A DNA stretch of 64,000 nucleotides from Gemmataceae bacterium (GCA_019636445.1 JAHBXO010000003.1:229213-293212); one strand, 5' to 3'; shown: positions 40,532-50,152, numbered from the stretch's first letter. The notes: a model not told the origin generated them from the letters alone. Numbers and translations: made by a program.

Positions 40532-42937
40532 ATGACTCCCGCCGCCGTCCTGCTCGCCTGCGCGGTCGGCATCGCCGACTGGGGGCCGGTGCGCCTCGAC
40601 GCCGAAGGCGTGCCGCTACCGCCGGGAGTCGTGGCGCGTTTGGGAAGTTCACGGTTCCGGTCCCCCGGCGACCTTATCGACCTGCGTTTCACGCCCGACG
40701 GCCGACAACTCGTGGGCGCCACCGCCCGCGCCGTCTGCGTCTGGGACGCCCGCACCGGACACCGCGTCGCCATCCACACCGGTTTCCGGCGCATCTCGCA
40801 CCTCGCCGTACGGCCCGACGGCTCGCTGGCCCTCATCGCGGCATATGGGCTCGAACTCCGATACGTTCGCCTCGACCGCGAGACCGGCCGCGTCCTCGAC
40901 AGCCGCAAACTGAACGACGACCACGACGACCTCGCACTCTCCGCCGATGGCACCCGCATCGCACAGCGATTCGGCGGCCTCGCGAAAGTCATCGAGATCG
41001 ACTCCGGCAAAACGGTCGGCGACCTGCGCTTCTCGATCTCGGACATTTCGCCGAACCACTTCGCCTTCTCGCCCGACGGCAAGTTGCTCGCGGCCGTCTT
41101 CAGCCACAACTGGACGGAAGTCCGCGAGGTGGCGACGGGGAACATGCCCTACTCCGGCACCGCCGGCGACGCAGATTCGTGCGTGCAGGAAATCGCATTC
41201 GCCGCCGACAGCCGGTCGCTGCTGCGACTCTTATTTGTCAAAGACAAACCCTACCGGCTCGAAAGCATCGACCTGCAAACGGAGAAGGCGACGCCGCTCT
41301 ACTCGTTCGAGAACACTGACAGGAGCCGGGGCGGAATAGTTCCTTCGCTCGATGGAAAATCGGTGTATCTCGCGGCCCAGTACGAGGTGGCTCGCTTCGA
41401 ACTCGTGGTGAAGACGCCCGCTATCACGCACGCGATCCCGTATCCGACGATCGTGAACCGCGGCGTGCTCTCGCCGGACGGGAAGATCCTTGCGGTCGCG
41501 CTTTCGACCAGCGGGATCAGTCTGTACGACGCGCGGGCGCTGGCGAAGTTGCCGCAGTCAAGTGACGACATCGTGACGCGGAGCGAGCGAGGAAAGTTCG
41601 TCGCCGACGGACGACGGTTCGCGATCCTCGGCGTCAATTCGTTCCAGATTCTCGACTCGTCCACCGGGACGATCGTCGGTCGCCACGGTGAACCGGGCGA
41701 GGCCTTGGTCGAAGTTCATCCCGACGGATCGCAATTTGCCCGTACTACTCCAAAAGGCGTCGAGGTACGAAAGATTGGCCACGAGAAAGCAAGACTACGA
41801 TTTGAATGGGACGGTGATGGATCGGCTTCACGTGTCTTCTTCTCTCGGGATGGTAGTCGTTTCATGACCGACGGGGATAGCGGCTACCGCGTTTGGGATT
41901 TGCCATCGGGGAAGCCCCTTGCCGCAGTTTCCAATCACCTGAACCGTTGGTATCCGTCTCCGGATGGATCGTGGGCCGTCTCGATTCGACGGTTGAATTC
42001 CTTCGACTATGACGAGGAATACACATTTCACACGGTCGATCCACGAGCCGGTATTACTCTCCATGGAGGTTCGGGAAACGACCGCTGTTTCGGAATACCG
42101 GTAGTCCATCCTTTCAGCCGCACTGCCCTTTTGTCGGCGACCAGTCGCGTAATTGGGTTATTCGATTTCACCGAATCGAGATACACCTGGCAGAGGCCGC
42201 TTTCCCGCTCCAGTCTGGAATCGGCCATCTTCTCATCTGACGGCCGTAGCATCGCGATCCGCCAGCGACGCGCGATGCTACTCCTCGAAGCCGCCACCGG
42301 CAAGTTGCGATACACGATTCCCTCCGTCGAATCGCAGCGCCCCCTCGCGTTCACGCCCGACGGCAAGCACCTCGCGGCCATCGGCTCCACGGCACCGATC
42401 TACCTCTGGGACGTCCGCGGCTCGCTGAAGAATTACCCCGCGAAACTCGACCGGCCAACAACGGAATCGCTCTGGAAGGACTTGTGCTCCGACGATGCCG
42501 AAACCGCGTTCCTCGCACTCCAGAGGCTCGCGGCCGCGCCGGCGACGACGCTGCCATTCGTCCGCGCGGCCGTTCGCCCCGCAGTGGCCCCCGACAAGGA
42601 AAAGGTGGCGGCTTGGATCGCGGCGCTCGATGCCCCGGCGTTCCGCGACCGCGAGGCGGCGATGAAGGAGCTCAAGACTGTCGCCGATACGATCGCCGTC
42701 GAACTCCGCGCCGCCCGCGACGCCACGCCATCGCCGGAAGTCCACGAACGACTGAACAAGGTTCTCGCGACGACCTATCCCGAAACGCCGGAATCGGTCC
42801 GCCGGACGCGCATCGTCGAACTCGTCGAGTGGTGCGGCACGCCGGACGCGAAACGGCTACTCGCGGACTGGAGCGCCGGCGCGAAGGGATCCCTCCTCGC
42901 CGCCGAGGCGAAAGCCGCAGTCGCCAGACTGCGCTAA
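40532..42937 (+). CDS. WD40-repeat protein with Gemmataceae-type C-terminal helical module
   Basis: An 801-residue protein. N-terminal signal-like stretch (MTPAAVLLACAVG), then the typical lead-in VPLPPGVVARLGSSRFRSPGDLIDLRFTPDGRQLVGATARAVCVWDARTG and further degenerate WD40 blades to about residue 640 (LAFTPDGKHLAAIGSTAPIYLWD). The last 170 residues are a helical module (LWKDLCSDDAETAFLALQRLAAAP...AALDAPAFRDREAAMKELKTV...GTPDAKRLLADWSAGA) that recurs in Gemmataceae WD40 proteins. Probably exported or envelope-bound and used for protein interaction. The stretch 41740-42200 is poorer in GC and in favoured codons than the rest. Confidence 0.85.
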   Translation: MTPAAVLLACAVGIADWGPVRLDAEGVPLPPGVVARLGSSRFRSPGDLIDLRFTPDGRQLVGATARAVCVWDARTGHRVAIHTGFRRISHLAVRPDGSLALIAAYGLELRYVRLDRETGRVLDSRKLNDDHDDLALSADGTRIAQRFGGLAKVIEIDSGKTVGDLRFSISDISPNHFAFSPDGKLLAAVFSHNWTEVREVATGNMPYSGTAGDADSCVQEIAFAADSRSLLRLLFVKDKPYRLESIDLQTEKATPLYSFENTDRSRGGIVPSLDGKSVYLAAQYEVARFELVVKTPAITHAIPYPTIVNRGVLSPDGKILAVALSTSGISLYDARALAKLPQSSDDIVTRSERGKFVADGRRFAILGVNSFQILDSSTGTIVGRHGEPGEALVEVHPDGSQFARTTPKGVEVRKIGHEKARLRFEWDGDGSASRVFFSRDGSRFMTDGDSGYRVWDLPSGKPLAAVSNHLNRWYPSPDGSWAVSIRRLNSFDYDEEYTFHTVDPRAGITLHGGSGNDRCFGIPVVHPFSRTALLSATSRVIGLFDFTESRYTWQRPLSRSSLESAIFSSDGRSIAIRQRRAMLLLEAATGKLRYTIPSVESQRPLAFTPDGKHLAAIGSTAPIYLWDVRGSLKNYPAKLDRPTTESLWKDLCSDDAETAFLALQRLAAAPATTLPFVRAAVRPAVAPDKEKVAAWIAALDAPAFRDREAAMKELKTVADTIAVELRAARDATPSPEVHERLNKVLATTYPETPESVRRTRIVELVEWCGTPDAKRLLADWSAGAKGSLLAAEAKAAVARLR

Positions 42938-42952
42938 TCCCCGCATCGCGCC

Positions 42953-42958
42953 TATAAA
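42953..42958 (+). promoter_or_regulatory. Candidate -10 box of the S46 peptidase gene
   Basis: TATAAA within GCGCCTATAAATGCC lies 28 bases before the ATG at 42986, in a 48-base gap. The -35 position (TGCGCT) is poor. It resembles the CCTATAAC before the Rid gene and TCTATAAT before the giant gene in sequence and distance. Confidence 0.35.
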
Positions 42959-42985
42959 TGCCTCTCCACCACCGGAGAATCCTTC

Positions 42986-45067
42986 ATGCGTTTTCGTACT
43001 CGCATCCTGACGGCGCTCGCCGTCGCGGGGCTTTCCATGACCGCCGCACCCACCCACGCCGACGAAGGCATGTGGCTCTTCAACAACGTCCCCAAGAAGC
43101 TCCTCAAGGAAAAATACGGCTTCGAGCCGACCGACGCCTGGCTCGAACACCTGCAGAAATCCAGCGTCCGTTTCAACAGCGGCGGCTCGGGCAGCTTCGT
43201 CTCCGCCAACGGCCTCGTGATGACCAATCACCACGTCGGCGCCGATGACCTGCAAAAACTCTCCACCAAGGAGAAGGACTACCTCAAGGACGGTTTCCAC
43301 GCCCGCACCCTCGCCGACGAAATCAAGTGCAAGGCCCTCGAGTTGAACTGCCTGCAAAGCATCAAGGACGTGACCGCCGAAGTGAACGCCGCCGTGAAGC
43401 CCGGCACGCCGCCCGGCGAGGCGTTCAAGCTGCGCCAGGCGAAGATCGCCGAGATCGAGAAGGGTTCCGCCGACGAGGCCAAGGGGGTCCGTGCGGATGT
43501 GGTCACGCTCTATGCCGGCGGCGCCTACCACCTCTACACCTACAAGAAGTACACCGACATCCGCCTCGTTTTCGCACCCGAGAAAGCCATCGCGTTCTTC
43601 GGTGGGGACCCGGACAATTTCGAGTACCCCCGCTTCTGCCTCGACATGTGCTTCTTCCGCGTCTACGAGAACGACAAGCCGCTGAAGTGCGAACATTATC
43701 TGAAGTGGAGCGCCGCCGGTTCGCAGGATGGCGAACTCACGTTCGTGTCCGGCCACCCCGGCCGCACCAGCCGCCAGAACACCATGGCGGAACTGGAATA
43801 CCTCCGCGACACCGGCTTCCCGTTCCTCATGCAGCGGCTCAACCGGATGGAAGTGCTGATCGGCGCATGGGTCGGCCGCAGCGAGGAGAACCGACAGAAG
43901 GGCGAGGACGAACTCTTCGGCATCCAGAACAGCCGCAAGGCACGCATGGGCGGACTCGGCGGGCTGCTCGATCCGAAGATCATGGCGCGCAAGGCGGCCG
44001 AGGAGAAGCGTCTGAAGGACTTCATCGCGGCGAACCCGGACAAGGTGCCCGCCGAAGCCGCGAAGGCGTTCGACATTATCGCCGAGGGCCAGAAGAAGCG
44101 GGTCGGGTACATCAAGGAACTCACGATGCTCGAAGGCGGCGGCGCTTTCAATAGCCAGCTGTTCGGCATCGCCCGCACCCTGCTCCGCTACTCCGAAGAG
44201 AAGAACAAATCCGCCAGCGAACGCCTGCCCGAATTCGGCGAAGCCCGCCTCGGCTCGCTCAAGCAGCAACTCTTCTCGGACGAACCGATCCACGACGACT
44301 TCGAACTCCTCAAACTCGCCGACAGCCTGACGCTGTTCGCCGGCACCCTCGGCGCGAAGCACGAACTCGTCGAGAAGGTGCTCGCCGGAAAGTCCCCGAA
44401 GGACCGCGCGTTCGAGCTGATTTCCGGCACGAAAGTGAAGGACATCGCCGTCCGGAAAAAGATGTTCGAATCCGGCGCGGACGAATCGGACCCGATGATC
44501 GCGGTGGCGAAGATCATCGACGGCCCGGCGCGCGACCTGCGGCGCAAGGTCGAAACCGAGATCGATGAGCCGCGCCGCCAGGCCTACGCCGCCCTCGCCA
44601 AGGCGCGCTTCGCGATGGACGGCACCGGCACCTACCCCGACGCCACCTTCACGCTCCGCCTTGCCTTCGGCCCCGTGAAGGGCTTCACCGACGCCGGCCA
44701 GGCCGTCGCCCCGTTCACCCAGATCGGCGGCGTCTACGAACGCAGCAAGGAGCAGGCCAACAAGTACCCGTTCGAGCTGCCGAAGCGCTGGGAGGAAAAG
44801 AAGCAGAGCCTCGACCTGAAGACGCCCTTCAACTTCGTCAGCACCGCGGACATCATCGGCGGCAATTCCGGCAGTCCGGTGGTGAACAAGAACGGCGAGG
44901 TCGTCGGCCTGATCTTCGACGGCAACATCCAGTCGCTCGTGCTGGATTTCATTTACGACGACTCGGTTGCCCGCGCCGTCAGCGTGGACAGCCGTGCGAT
45001 GATCGAATCGCTCCGCAAGGTTTACGACGCCGTGGACCTTGCGAACGAGTTGGAAGGGAAGAAGTGA
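42986..45067 (+). CDS. S46 family serine exopeptidase (dipeptidyl-peptidase 7/11 type)
   Basis: A 693-residue exported protein (signal peptide cleaved near THA-D26) and full length for S46. The trypsin-like catalytic residues are visible: His in GLVMTNHHVG (H82/H83), Asp in FFGGDPDNFEYPRF, Ser in GGNSGSPVVNKNGEVVGLIFDGN, followed by the family end DDSVARAVSVDSRAMIESLRKVY. S46 enzymes cleave dipeptides from the N-terminus of oligopeptides in the periplasm. DPP7 versus DPP11 specificity cannot be decided here. GGAG 10 bases before the ATG. Confidence 0.93.
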   Translation: MRFRTRILTALAVAGLSMTAAPTHADEGMWLFNNVPKKLLKEKYGFEPTDAWLEHLQKSSVRFNSGGSGSFVSANGLVMTNHHVGADDLQKLSTKEKDYLKDGFHARTLADEIKCKALELNCLQSIKDVTAEVNAAVKPGTPPGEAFKLRQAKIAEIEKGSADEAKGVRADVVTLYAGGAYHLYTYKKYTDIRLVFAPEKAIAFFGGDPDNFEYPRFCLDMCFFRVYENDKPLKCEHYLKWSAAGSQDGELTFVSGHPGRTSRQNTMAELEYLRDTGFPFLMQRLNRMEVLIGAWVGRSEENRQKGEDELFGIQNSRKARMGGLGGLLDPKIMARKAAEEKRLKDFIAANPDKVPAEAAKAFDIIAEGQKKRVGYIKELTMLEGGGAFNSQLFGIARTLLRYSEEKNKSASERLPEFGEARLGSLKQQLFSDEPIHDDFELLKLADSLTLFAGTLGAKHELVEKVLAGKSPKDRAFELISGTKVKDIAVRKKMFESGADESDPMIAVAKIIDGPARDLRRKVETEIDEPRRQAYAALAKARFAMDGTGTYPDATFTLRLAFGPVKGFTDAGQAVAPFTQIGGVYERSKEQANKYPFELPKRWEEKKQSLDLKTPFNFVSTADIIGGNSGSPVVNKNGEVVGLIFDGNIQSLVLDFIYDDSVARAVSVDSRAMIESLRKVYDAVDLANELEGKK

Positions 45068-45091
45068 CGGTCGAACTGTGAAGGTCGATTT

Positions 45092-45201
45092 CTCCCTCCC
45101 CCTGGACGGGGGAGGGCCGGGGTGGGGGTGACGGCCCAGCCGGTGAGTTCGCGAAGTTCCACGCCCTCACCCCGCTAACCCTCCCCCTCAAGGGGGGAGG
45201 G
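45092..45201. repeat. G/C-run inverted repeat element (REP-like)
   Basis: CTCCCTCCCCCTGGACGGGG and the following GGGTGGGGGTGACGGC at 45092-45135 are approximately inverted relative to GCCCTCACCCCGCTAACCCT and CCCCTCAAGGGGGGAGGG at 45163-45201. Each half also forms its own CCCTCCCCC/GGGGGAGGG hairpin. It fills most of the gap between the S46 and transglutaminase-like genes; the right half lies close to the next start codon. Confidence 0.75.
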
Positions 45202-45230
45202 AACATGACACGGGTGATCGGAGCCATTCC

Positions 45231-46337
45231 ATGCGCGGCCTGCTCTGCATACTTCTGGTCTCCCTTCCGGCCGTCGCCGCCGAACCGGACGCCGTCGAGA
45301 AGCAACTCGCGAAGGCGAAGGAGAACCGCGCCGAACTCGAGAAGGCGATCGCGGGCGTGCCGAAGAATGAACGCGCCGGCATGGAGTTCCTTGTCGCAAA
45401 CATGCCCGACGCGGACCTCGTTTCCCTCAAGGCGGACTTCCTCATCGAGAATCACATTCTTGCCTACAAGGCCCGCAAGCAGTTCCCGTGGGCGAAGGAC
45501 GTGCCGGAGGAGATCTTCCTGAACAACGTGCTCCCCTACGCGAACGTGGACGAGAAGCGCGACCCGTGGCGCAAGGACCTGTACGAGAAGTGCGTTCTGC
45601 TCGTAAAGGACTGTAAGACCGCGTCGGACGTCGCGCAGACGCTGAACAAGGAACTGTTCCCGCTCCTGAAACTCAAGTACGCCCCGCAGCGCCGGGCGCC
45701 GAACCTCAGCCCGCTCGAATCGATCCGGCAGGGCAACGCGTCTTGCACGGGCTTATCCATCGTGCTGTCGGACGCCTGCCGTGCCGTCGGAGTGCCGACG
45801 CGGCTCGTGGGCACGCCGAACTGGTCCGATAAGCGCGGCAACCATACCTGGATCGAGATCTGGGACAAGAAGTGGCGCTTCACCGGCGCGTGCGAACCCG
45901 ACCCGCTCGGCCTCGATCGCGGCTGGTTCGTCGGTGACGCCGCCAAGGCGCAGAAGGACAACCCCGAGCACGCCATCTACGCGACGAGTTTCAAGAAGAC
46001 CGACACGCCCTTCCCGCTCGTCTGGGCGCGGGACAAGAAGACCGTGTCGGGCGAAAACGTCACCGACCGCTATGCGAAGGCGGAAAAGAAGGAGACGTTC
46101 CGACTGTCGATTCGCGTCGTCGATGCGAAGGGGAAGCGCGCGATCGTGGCGGTGAGCGTCGCCGGCCCCACGAAGCACGAGGGCGTGTCGAAGGGCGAAT
46201 CGGCCGACCTGAACGATTTCCTGAGCTTCGAGTTGAAGCCGGGGGCGGAATATGTGGTTAAGGTCGGCGACCTGTCGAAGACCGTGAAGTCCGGCAAGGC
46301 GGGCGAATCGACTGTGATCGAAATCAAGACGCCATAA
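45231..46337 (+). CDS. Exported transglutaminase-like protein
   Basis: A 368-residue protein with signal peptide (MRGLLCILLVSLPAVAA). A helical region to about 130 is followed by the transglutaminase core: GNASCTGLSIVLSDACRAVGVPTRLVGTPNW (Cys), KRGNHTWIEIWDKKWRFTGACEPDPLG (His, then Asp/Glu). A C-terminal beta domain of about 90 residues resembles a carboxypeptidase-regulatory domain (LSIRVVDAKGKRAIVAVSVAG). Not the alpha-E type seen at 33417. A periplasmic peptidase role is inferred. Confidence 0.85.
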   Translation: MRGLLCILLVSLPAVAAEPDAVEKQLAKAKENRAELEKAIAGVPKNERAGMEFLVANMPDADLVSLKADFLIENHILAYKARKQFPWAKDVPEEIFLNNVLPYANVDEKRDPWRKDLYEKCVLLVKDCKTASDVAQTLNKELFPLLKLKYAPQRRAPNLSPLESIRQGNASCTGLSIVLSDACRAVGVPTRLVGTPNWSDKRGNHTWIEIWDKKWRFTGACEPDPLGLDRGWFVGDAAKAQKDNPEHAIYATSFKKTDTPFPLVWARDKKTVSGENVTDRYAKAEKKETFRLSIRVVDAKGKRAIVAVSVAGPTKHEGVSKGESADLNDFLSFELKPGAEYVVKVGDLSKTVKSGKAGESTVIEIKTP

Positions 46338-46338
46338 A

Positions 46339-46422
46339 TTTAGCGGCGTGGCGGAGTTTTCGGAGCCAAGCGCGATGCCCAGGTAACGCGCTCGGCTCCG
46401 AAGACTCCGCCTCGCCGCTAAA
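46339..46422. repeat. Full copy of the dispersed palindromic element
   Basis: Left arm 46339-46374 (TTTAGCGGCGTGGCGGAGTT...) and right arm 46387-46422 (ending GACTCCGCCTCGCCGCTAAA) are complementary over 36 bases with three mismatches around a 12-base centre. It starts directly after the stop codon of the transglutaminase-like gene and ends 17 bases before the next ATG. Related copies: 9527-9562 and 56397-56499. Confidence 0.88.
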
Positions 46423-46439
46423 CATTCGGGGGTCGTCTC

Positions 46440-47672
46440 ATGCGCGCATTATTCTGTTCGCTCGTTATTGTCGCCAACCTCCCCGCGGCGGACGAAACGA
46501 AATCCGCCGCCGCACTGCTATCTCTCAAAACGACACTCGCCGCGAAGCCGAAATCGCTCGCCGACCTGGCGACGAAGGATTTCGCTTCCGTTCCGCTGAC
46601 GAAGGCCGACGCGGCTGCGGCCCGGCAAATTCTCTGGGACGCCCACGCAGCCATCATCAAGATCGAACGCACGAAAGAGATCGAAGACCGCAAGCTAACC
46701 GAAGACAAGCTCGAAATGAAATTCGCCTTCACCACCTTCGGCGAGAAGCCGAAGGACGGGCGCAGCCTCTGGATTTCCCTGCATGGCGGAGGCGGGGCAC
46801 CGGCTCGCGTGAACGACGGCCAGTGGGAGAATCAGAAGAAACTCTATAAGGTGCACGAAGGCATCTATCTCGCACCGCGTGCCCCCACCGACACCTGGAA
46901 CCTCTGGCATGAGTCACACATCGATCGCCTCTTCGCGCGACTCATTGAAGACCTGATCGTTCTCGAAGACGTGAACCCGGACCGCGTCTACGTCCTCGGC
47001 TATTCCGCCGGCGGCGACGGCGTGTACCAACTCGCGCCCCGCATGGCCGACCACTGGGCCGCCGCCGCCATGATGGCCGGACACCCCAACGGCGTCCCCG
47101 TCCTCTCTCTCCGCAATGTCCCTTTCGCCCTCCAAGTCGGAGGGAAGGACGCCGCCTACAACCGCAACACCGTCGCCAAGGAGTACGGTGACAAGCTCCT
47201 GAAACTCCACGAGCAAGACAAGAACGGCTACCGGCACTTCGTGAAGATCCACGAGGACAAGGGGCACTGGATGAACCTCGAGGACAAAGCCGCCTTGCCC
47301 TGGATGGCAAAGCACACGCGCAACCCGATCCCCGACCGCGTCGTTTGGAAACAGTCCGGCACGCCGCACGACCGCTCCTACTGGCTTGCCGTACCGCCGA
47401 AGGATGCGAACGGCGATTCCTTCGTAGTTGCCGACCGCGAGGGACAAACCGTCAGGCTCTCGAAAGTCGAAAAGATCCGAAATCTGATCGTGCGACTCGA
47501 CGATCGAATGCTCGACCTCGACAAAGCCGTGACGGTGACGTTGGACGGCAAGGAGTTGCACCGCGGCACGCCGTCGCGGACGATCGGCACGATGTTGAAG
47601 ACCCTCGTCGGCCGTGGCGATCCGAAGCTGATCTTCGACGCGGAAGTGAGCGTTTCGATCCCCTCGAAATAA
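46440..47672 (+). CDS. Exported alpha/beta hydrolase (PHB depolymerase/esterase-like)
   Basis: A 410-residue protein with a short signal peptide (MRALFCSLVIVANLPAA) and a helical lead of 85 residues. Hydrolase core: SLWISLHGGGGAPARVND (oxyanion HGGG), DPDRVYVLGYSAGGDGVYQLAPRMAD with nucleophile Ser in G-Y-S-A-G, VGGKDAAYNR for the acid, and HEDKGHWMNLEDKAA for the His. The HGGG motif and GYSAGG elbow point to the esterase/feruloyl-esterase/PHB-depolymerase group. A final 100-residue beta domain follows. Substrate unknown. Confidence 0.87.
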   Translation: MRALFCSLVIVANLPAADETKSAAALLSLKTTLAAKPKSLADLATKDFASVPLTKADAAAARQILWDAHAAIIKIERTKEIEDRKLTEDKLEMKFAFTTFGEKPKDGRSLWISLHGGGGAPARVNDGQWENQKKLYKVHEGIYLAPRAPTDTWNLWHESHIDRLFARLIEDLIVLEDVNPDRVYVLGYSAGGDGVYQLAPRMADHWAAAAMMAGHPNGVPVLSLRNVPFALQVGGKDAAYNRNTVAKEYGDKLLKLHEQDKNGYRHFVKIHEDKGHWMNLEDKAALPWMAKHTRNPIPDRVVWKQSGTPHDRSYWLAVPPKDANGDSFVVADREGQTVRLSKVEKIRNLIVRLDDRMLDLDKAVTVTLDGKELHRGTPSRTIGTMLKTLVGRGDPKLIFDAEVSVSIPSK

Positions 47673-47677
47673 GGACT

Positions 47678-48385
47678 TCACTTCAACCATTGGAAGGCGA
47701 AGGCGGCCAACACGCCGCCCGTGCACGGACCAAGGACCGGCACCCACGCATAGCCCCAATCGGACGAGCCTTTGCCGGCAATCGGCAGCAGGAAATGCGC
47801 AAATCTCGGCGCGAGGTCCCGCGCGGGGTTGATCGCGTAGCCCGTCGTCGCGCCGAGGCTCAGCCCGATCGCCCAGACCACCATGCCGACGAACGGAGGC
47901 TCCACCGACCCAAGCTTCGCCTCGCCGACCGACGACGCGACGAAGACGAGCAGGAACGTGCCGATCGCCTCGCCGAGGAAATTGGCGAGCGGGTGGCGGA
48001 TCGCCGGGGCGGTGCAGAAGACGCCGAGTTTTGTCGCGGGATCGGCGGTCGCGGCCCAGTGCGGCAGGTAGTGGATCCAAACGAGGATTGCCCCGCAGAA
48101 TGCTCCGAGGAACTGTCCGGCGATCATCGCGAGTTTATCGTCGAGTGGCCCTTTGCCCGTTGCAATATCGGCGAGCGGCCCGACCGGATTCAGCGAGCCG
48201 GGTGCGCCGAAGGCCTTGGCGGTGAAGATTCCGCAGGTCACGGCGCACGCCCAGCCGGCCGTTACGACGATCCAGCCGGCGCCCTTTGCCTTCGAGCGTT
48301 CGAGCAGCACCGCCGCCACGACGCCGCCGCCGAGCAGGATGAGCACGGCGGTGCCAAGGAATTCGCCAAGGAAGAATGGAGACAC
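47678..48385 (-). CDS. Aquaporin family channel, glycerol-facilitator type
   Basis: A 235-residue six-helix channel of the MIP family: GEFLGTAVLILLGGGVVAAVLL at the start, first half-helix loop SLNPVGPLAD (NPV instead of NPA), GQFLGAFCGAILVWIHYLPHW, and second loop GYAINPARDLAPRFAHFLLP. The Asp after NPAR is the mark of the glycerol-facilitator (GlpF-like) branch, so glycerol or other small neutral solutes are likely. GTG start. Convergent with the esterase gene (5 bases between stops). Confidence 0.93.
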   Translation of the reverse strand: MSPFFLGEFLGTAVLILLGGGVVAAVLLERSKAKGAGWIVVTAGWACAVTCGIFTAKAFGAPGSLNPVGPLADIATGKGPLDDKLAMIAGQFLGAFCGAILVWIHYLPHWAATADPATKLGVFCTAPAIRHPLANFLGEAIGTFLLVFVASSVGEAKLGSVEPPFVGMVVWAIGLSLGATTGYAINPARDLAPRFAHFLLPIAGKGSSDWGYAWVPVLGPCTGGVLAAFAFQWLK

Positions 48386-48424
48386 GACTTCGCACTCCGA
48401 ACCGGTGGGGAGAGGAACGGGGTG

Positions 48425-50152
48425 CTACTTCGCCGGTTTCAACAACAGATAATCGAGGCCAACCATGTATTTCGGCGCGGCGGCCGGGTTCGCGCCGGTG
48501 ATCGTCAGCGTCAGGTGGTGCGAGCCTTCCTTCAACTCCAGCTTACCGAGCGACTGAAGCCCGCTCGTGACGACTTCCGGATGATAGAAATCGATTGGCT
48601 TGCCGATCGGCTTGTCGTCGACGCCGAACTGAACGGTCGCGTAATCGCCGGCCATCGTCATCACGGCAACAAGGTCGAACGTGCCGGCCTTCGATTCGAA
48701 CTCCAGCGTCAGCGTTTCGCCCTTCTTGCCACCGGACCAGAAGAGTTGGGCACCGCCGCTCCAGGTGTCGCCCTTGAATCCGGCCATCTTCTGCACACCG
48801 GCCTTACCGGCCGTCGTCTTCAGGATTCGCATCTCCTCGCCTTCGAGGGCATCCGCGACCCGGCCGGTCTTCGCGTCGATGACGGACAACGGCCCGCGGA
48901 TCGACTTTGGCGGCGCGAACGCCATGCGATTCGGCTGGGCCGCGTCGTACTTTTCCTTCGAGACGGCTTCGACCTTGTGCGTCAGCACATGCGCCCCGAC
49001 CATGCCGCCGACCACGATATCCGGGAGTTTGTCGCCGTTCACATCCACGATGCTGATCTGCCGGCCGATGCCCGCCTCGCCGTCGAGCTTATGCGGAATC
49101 CACTCGACGCCCTTCTTCGTCCTTTCCAGCTTGAACCAGTACACCACCGCGCCGGCGTCCCACATCGGGCTGCCCTTGTGGTGCGAGTAGTAGGTCTTGC
49201 CGGTGACGATGTCCTTCAGCCCGTCGCCGTCGAGATCCACGAGTGCGATGGAGTGCAGTTCGCTGAAGACGACGCCGAACGGATTGTCGGCCGACTTGTT
49301 CCCCATGATGCGGTTGCGTTGGAAGGTGATCTTCCCGTCGACCTTCGACTGCTGGTACCAGTCGAGGCCGAAGTCGTGCGCAGCGTCGCTGGTGATGACG
49401 TCGTTCAGTCCGTCGCCGTCCACGTCATAGGCGTACATTTCGGCGCCGCCGTAGGCGGTGGTGAATTTCGCCTCGTGGAACTCCCATCGCACACTGTCGG
49501 CCTTGTCTTTGGGTTGTTCGAACCAGCCGGTGGAAATGATGATGTCCATCAACCCGTCGCCGTTGATGTCGCCGGCGCCGAGGCCGTGGCCGAAAGGCTT
49601 GGGGGCGGGCATCACCGAAATCGCGTGGAAAGTCCAAGGTTCGCAGCCCTTCTTCGGTTCGAAGCTGGCGTAGCCGAACTGACCATTGGACGTGCAGACA
49701 AGTTCGGGTGTTGCGTCACCGACGAGGTTGAGGAACTGCGGCGATTCGTTGCTGACGGACTTCAAGACTTCGTGCCGTTTCCATGGCTTATCGAAGCCGT
49801 CCTTACCGGGATTCTCGTAGACGTAGCCGGGCTTTCCGGGGAAACCGACGGTCAGCACGTCGGGCCGGCCGTCGCCGTTGAAATCGTGGATCCAGTTGAA
49901 GAAGTTATCGGCGTAGCCTTCTTTGTTCTGCGGTTTCGCGGGATAGAGTTCGTGTTTCACCTTGAAGTCCGGCCCCTCGAACCAGTAAGGGCCATAGACG
50001 ACATCCGGCTTGCCGTCGCCGTTGAGGTCGCCGGCGTTGGCACCTTCGGAGTAGTAGATGTTTGTGAGTTGTTGCCGGGAGAACGAGTGGAGTTTGTAGT
50101 CCTGGGCGGCGGCAGGGAGCGCCATCAGGAGCGCGGCAAGGAGAGTGCGCAT
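48425..50152 (-). CDS. Exported FG-GAP/VCBS repeat protein
   Basis: A 575-residue protein with signal peptide (MRTLLAALLMALPAAAQ). Six or more FG-GAP/VCBS blades, each with a calcium-binding D-x-N/D-G-D-G loop: DLNGDGKPDVV, DFNGDGRPDVL, DINGDGLMDII, DVDGDGLNDVI, DLDGDGLKDIV, DVNGDKLPDIV, forming an integrin-like propeller. The last 130 residues are a beta-sandwich resembling a carbohydrate-binding module (LTLEFESKAGTFDLVAVMT...LKEGSHHLTLTITG). ATG at 50152 gives the signal peptide; the frame upstream has no support. Confidence 0.9.
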   Translation of the reverse strand: MRTLLAALLMALPAAAQDYKLHSFSRQQLTNIYYSEGANAGDLNGDGKPDVVYGPYWFEGPDFKVKHELYPAKPQNKEGYADNFFNWIHDFNGDGRPDVLTVGFPGKPGYVYENPGKDGFDKPWKRHEVLKSVSNESPQFLNLVGDATPELVCTSNGQFGYASFEPKKGCEPWTFHAISVMPAPKPFGHGLGAGDINGDGLMDIIISTGWFEQPKDKADSVRWEFHEAKFTTAYGGAEMYAYDVDGDGLNDVITSDAAHDFGLDWYQQSKVDGKITFQRNRIMGNKSADNPFGVVFSELHSIALVDLDGDGLKDIVTGKTYYSHHKGSPMWDAGAVVYWFKLERTKKGVEWIPHKLDGEAGIGRQISIVDVNGDKLPDIVVGGMVGAHVLTHKVEAVSKEKYDAAQPNRMAFAPPKSIRGPLSVIDAKTGRVADALEGEEMRILKTTAGKAGVQKMAGFKGDTWSGGAQLFWSGGKKGETLTLEFESKAGTFDLVAVMTMAGDYATVQFGVDDKPIGKPIDFYHPEVVTSGLQSLGKLELKEGSHHLTLTITGANPAAAPKYMVGLDYLLLKPAK

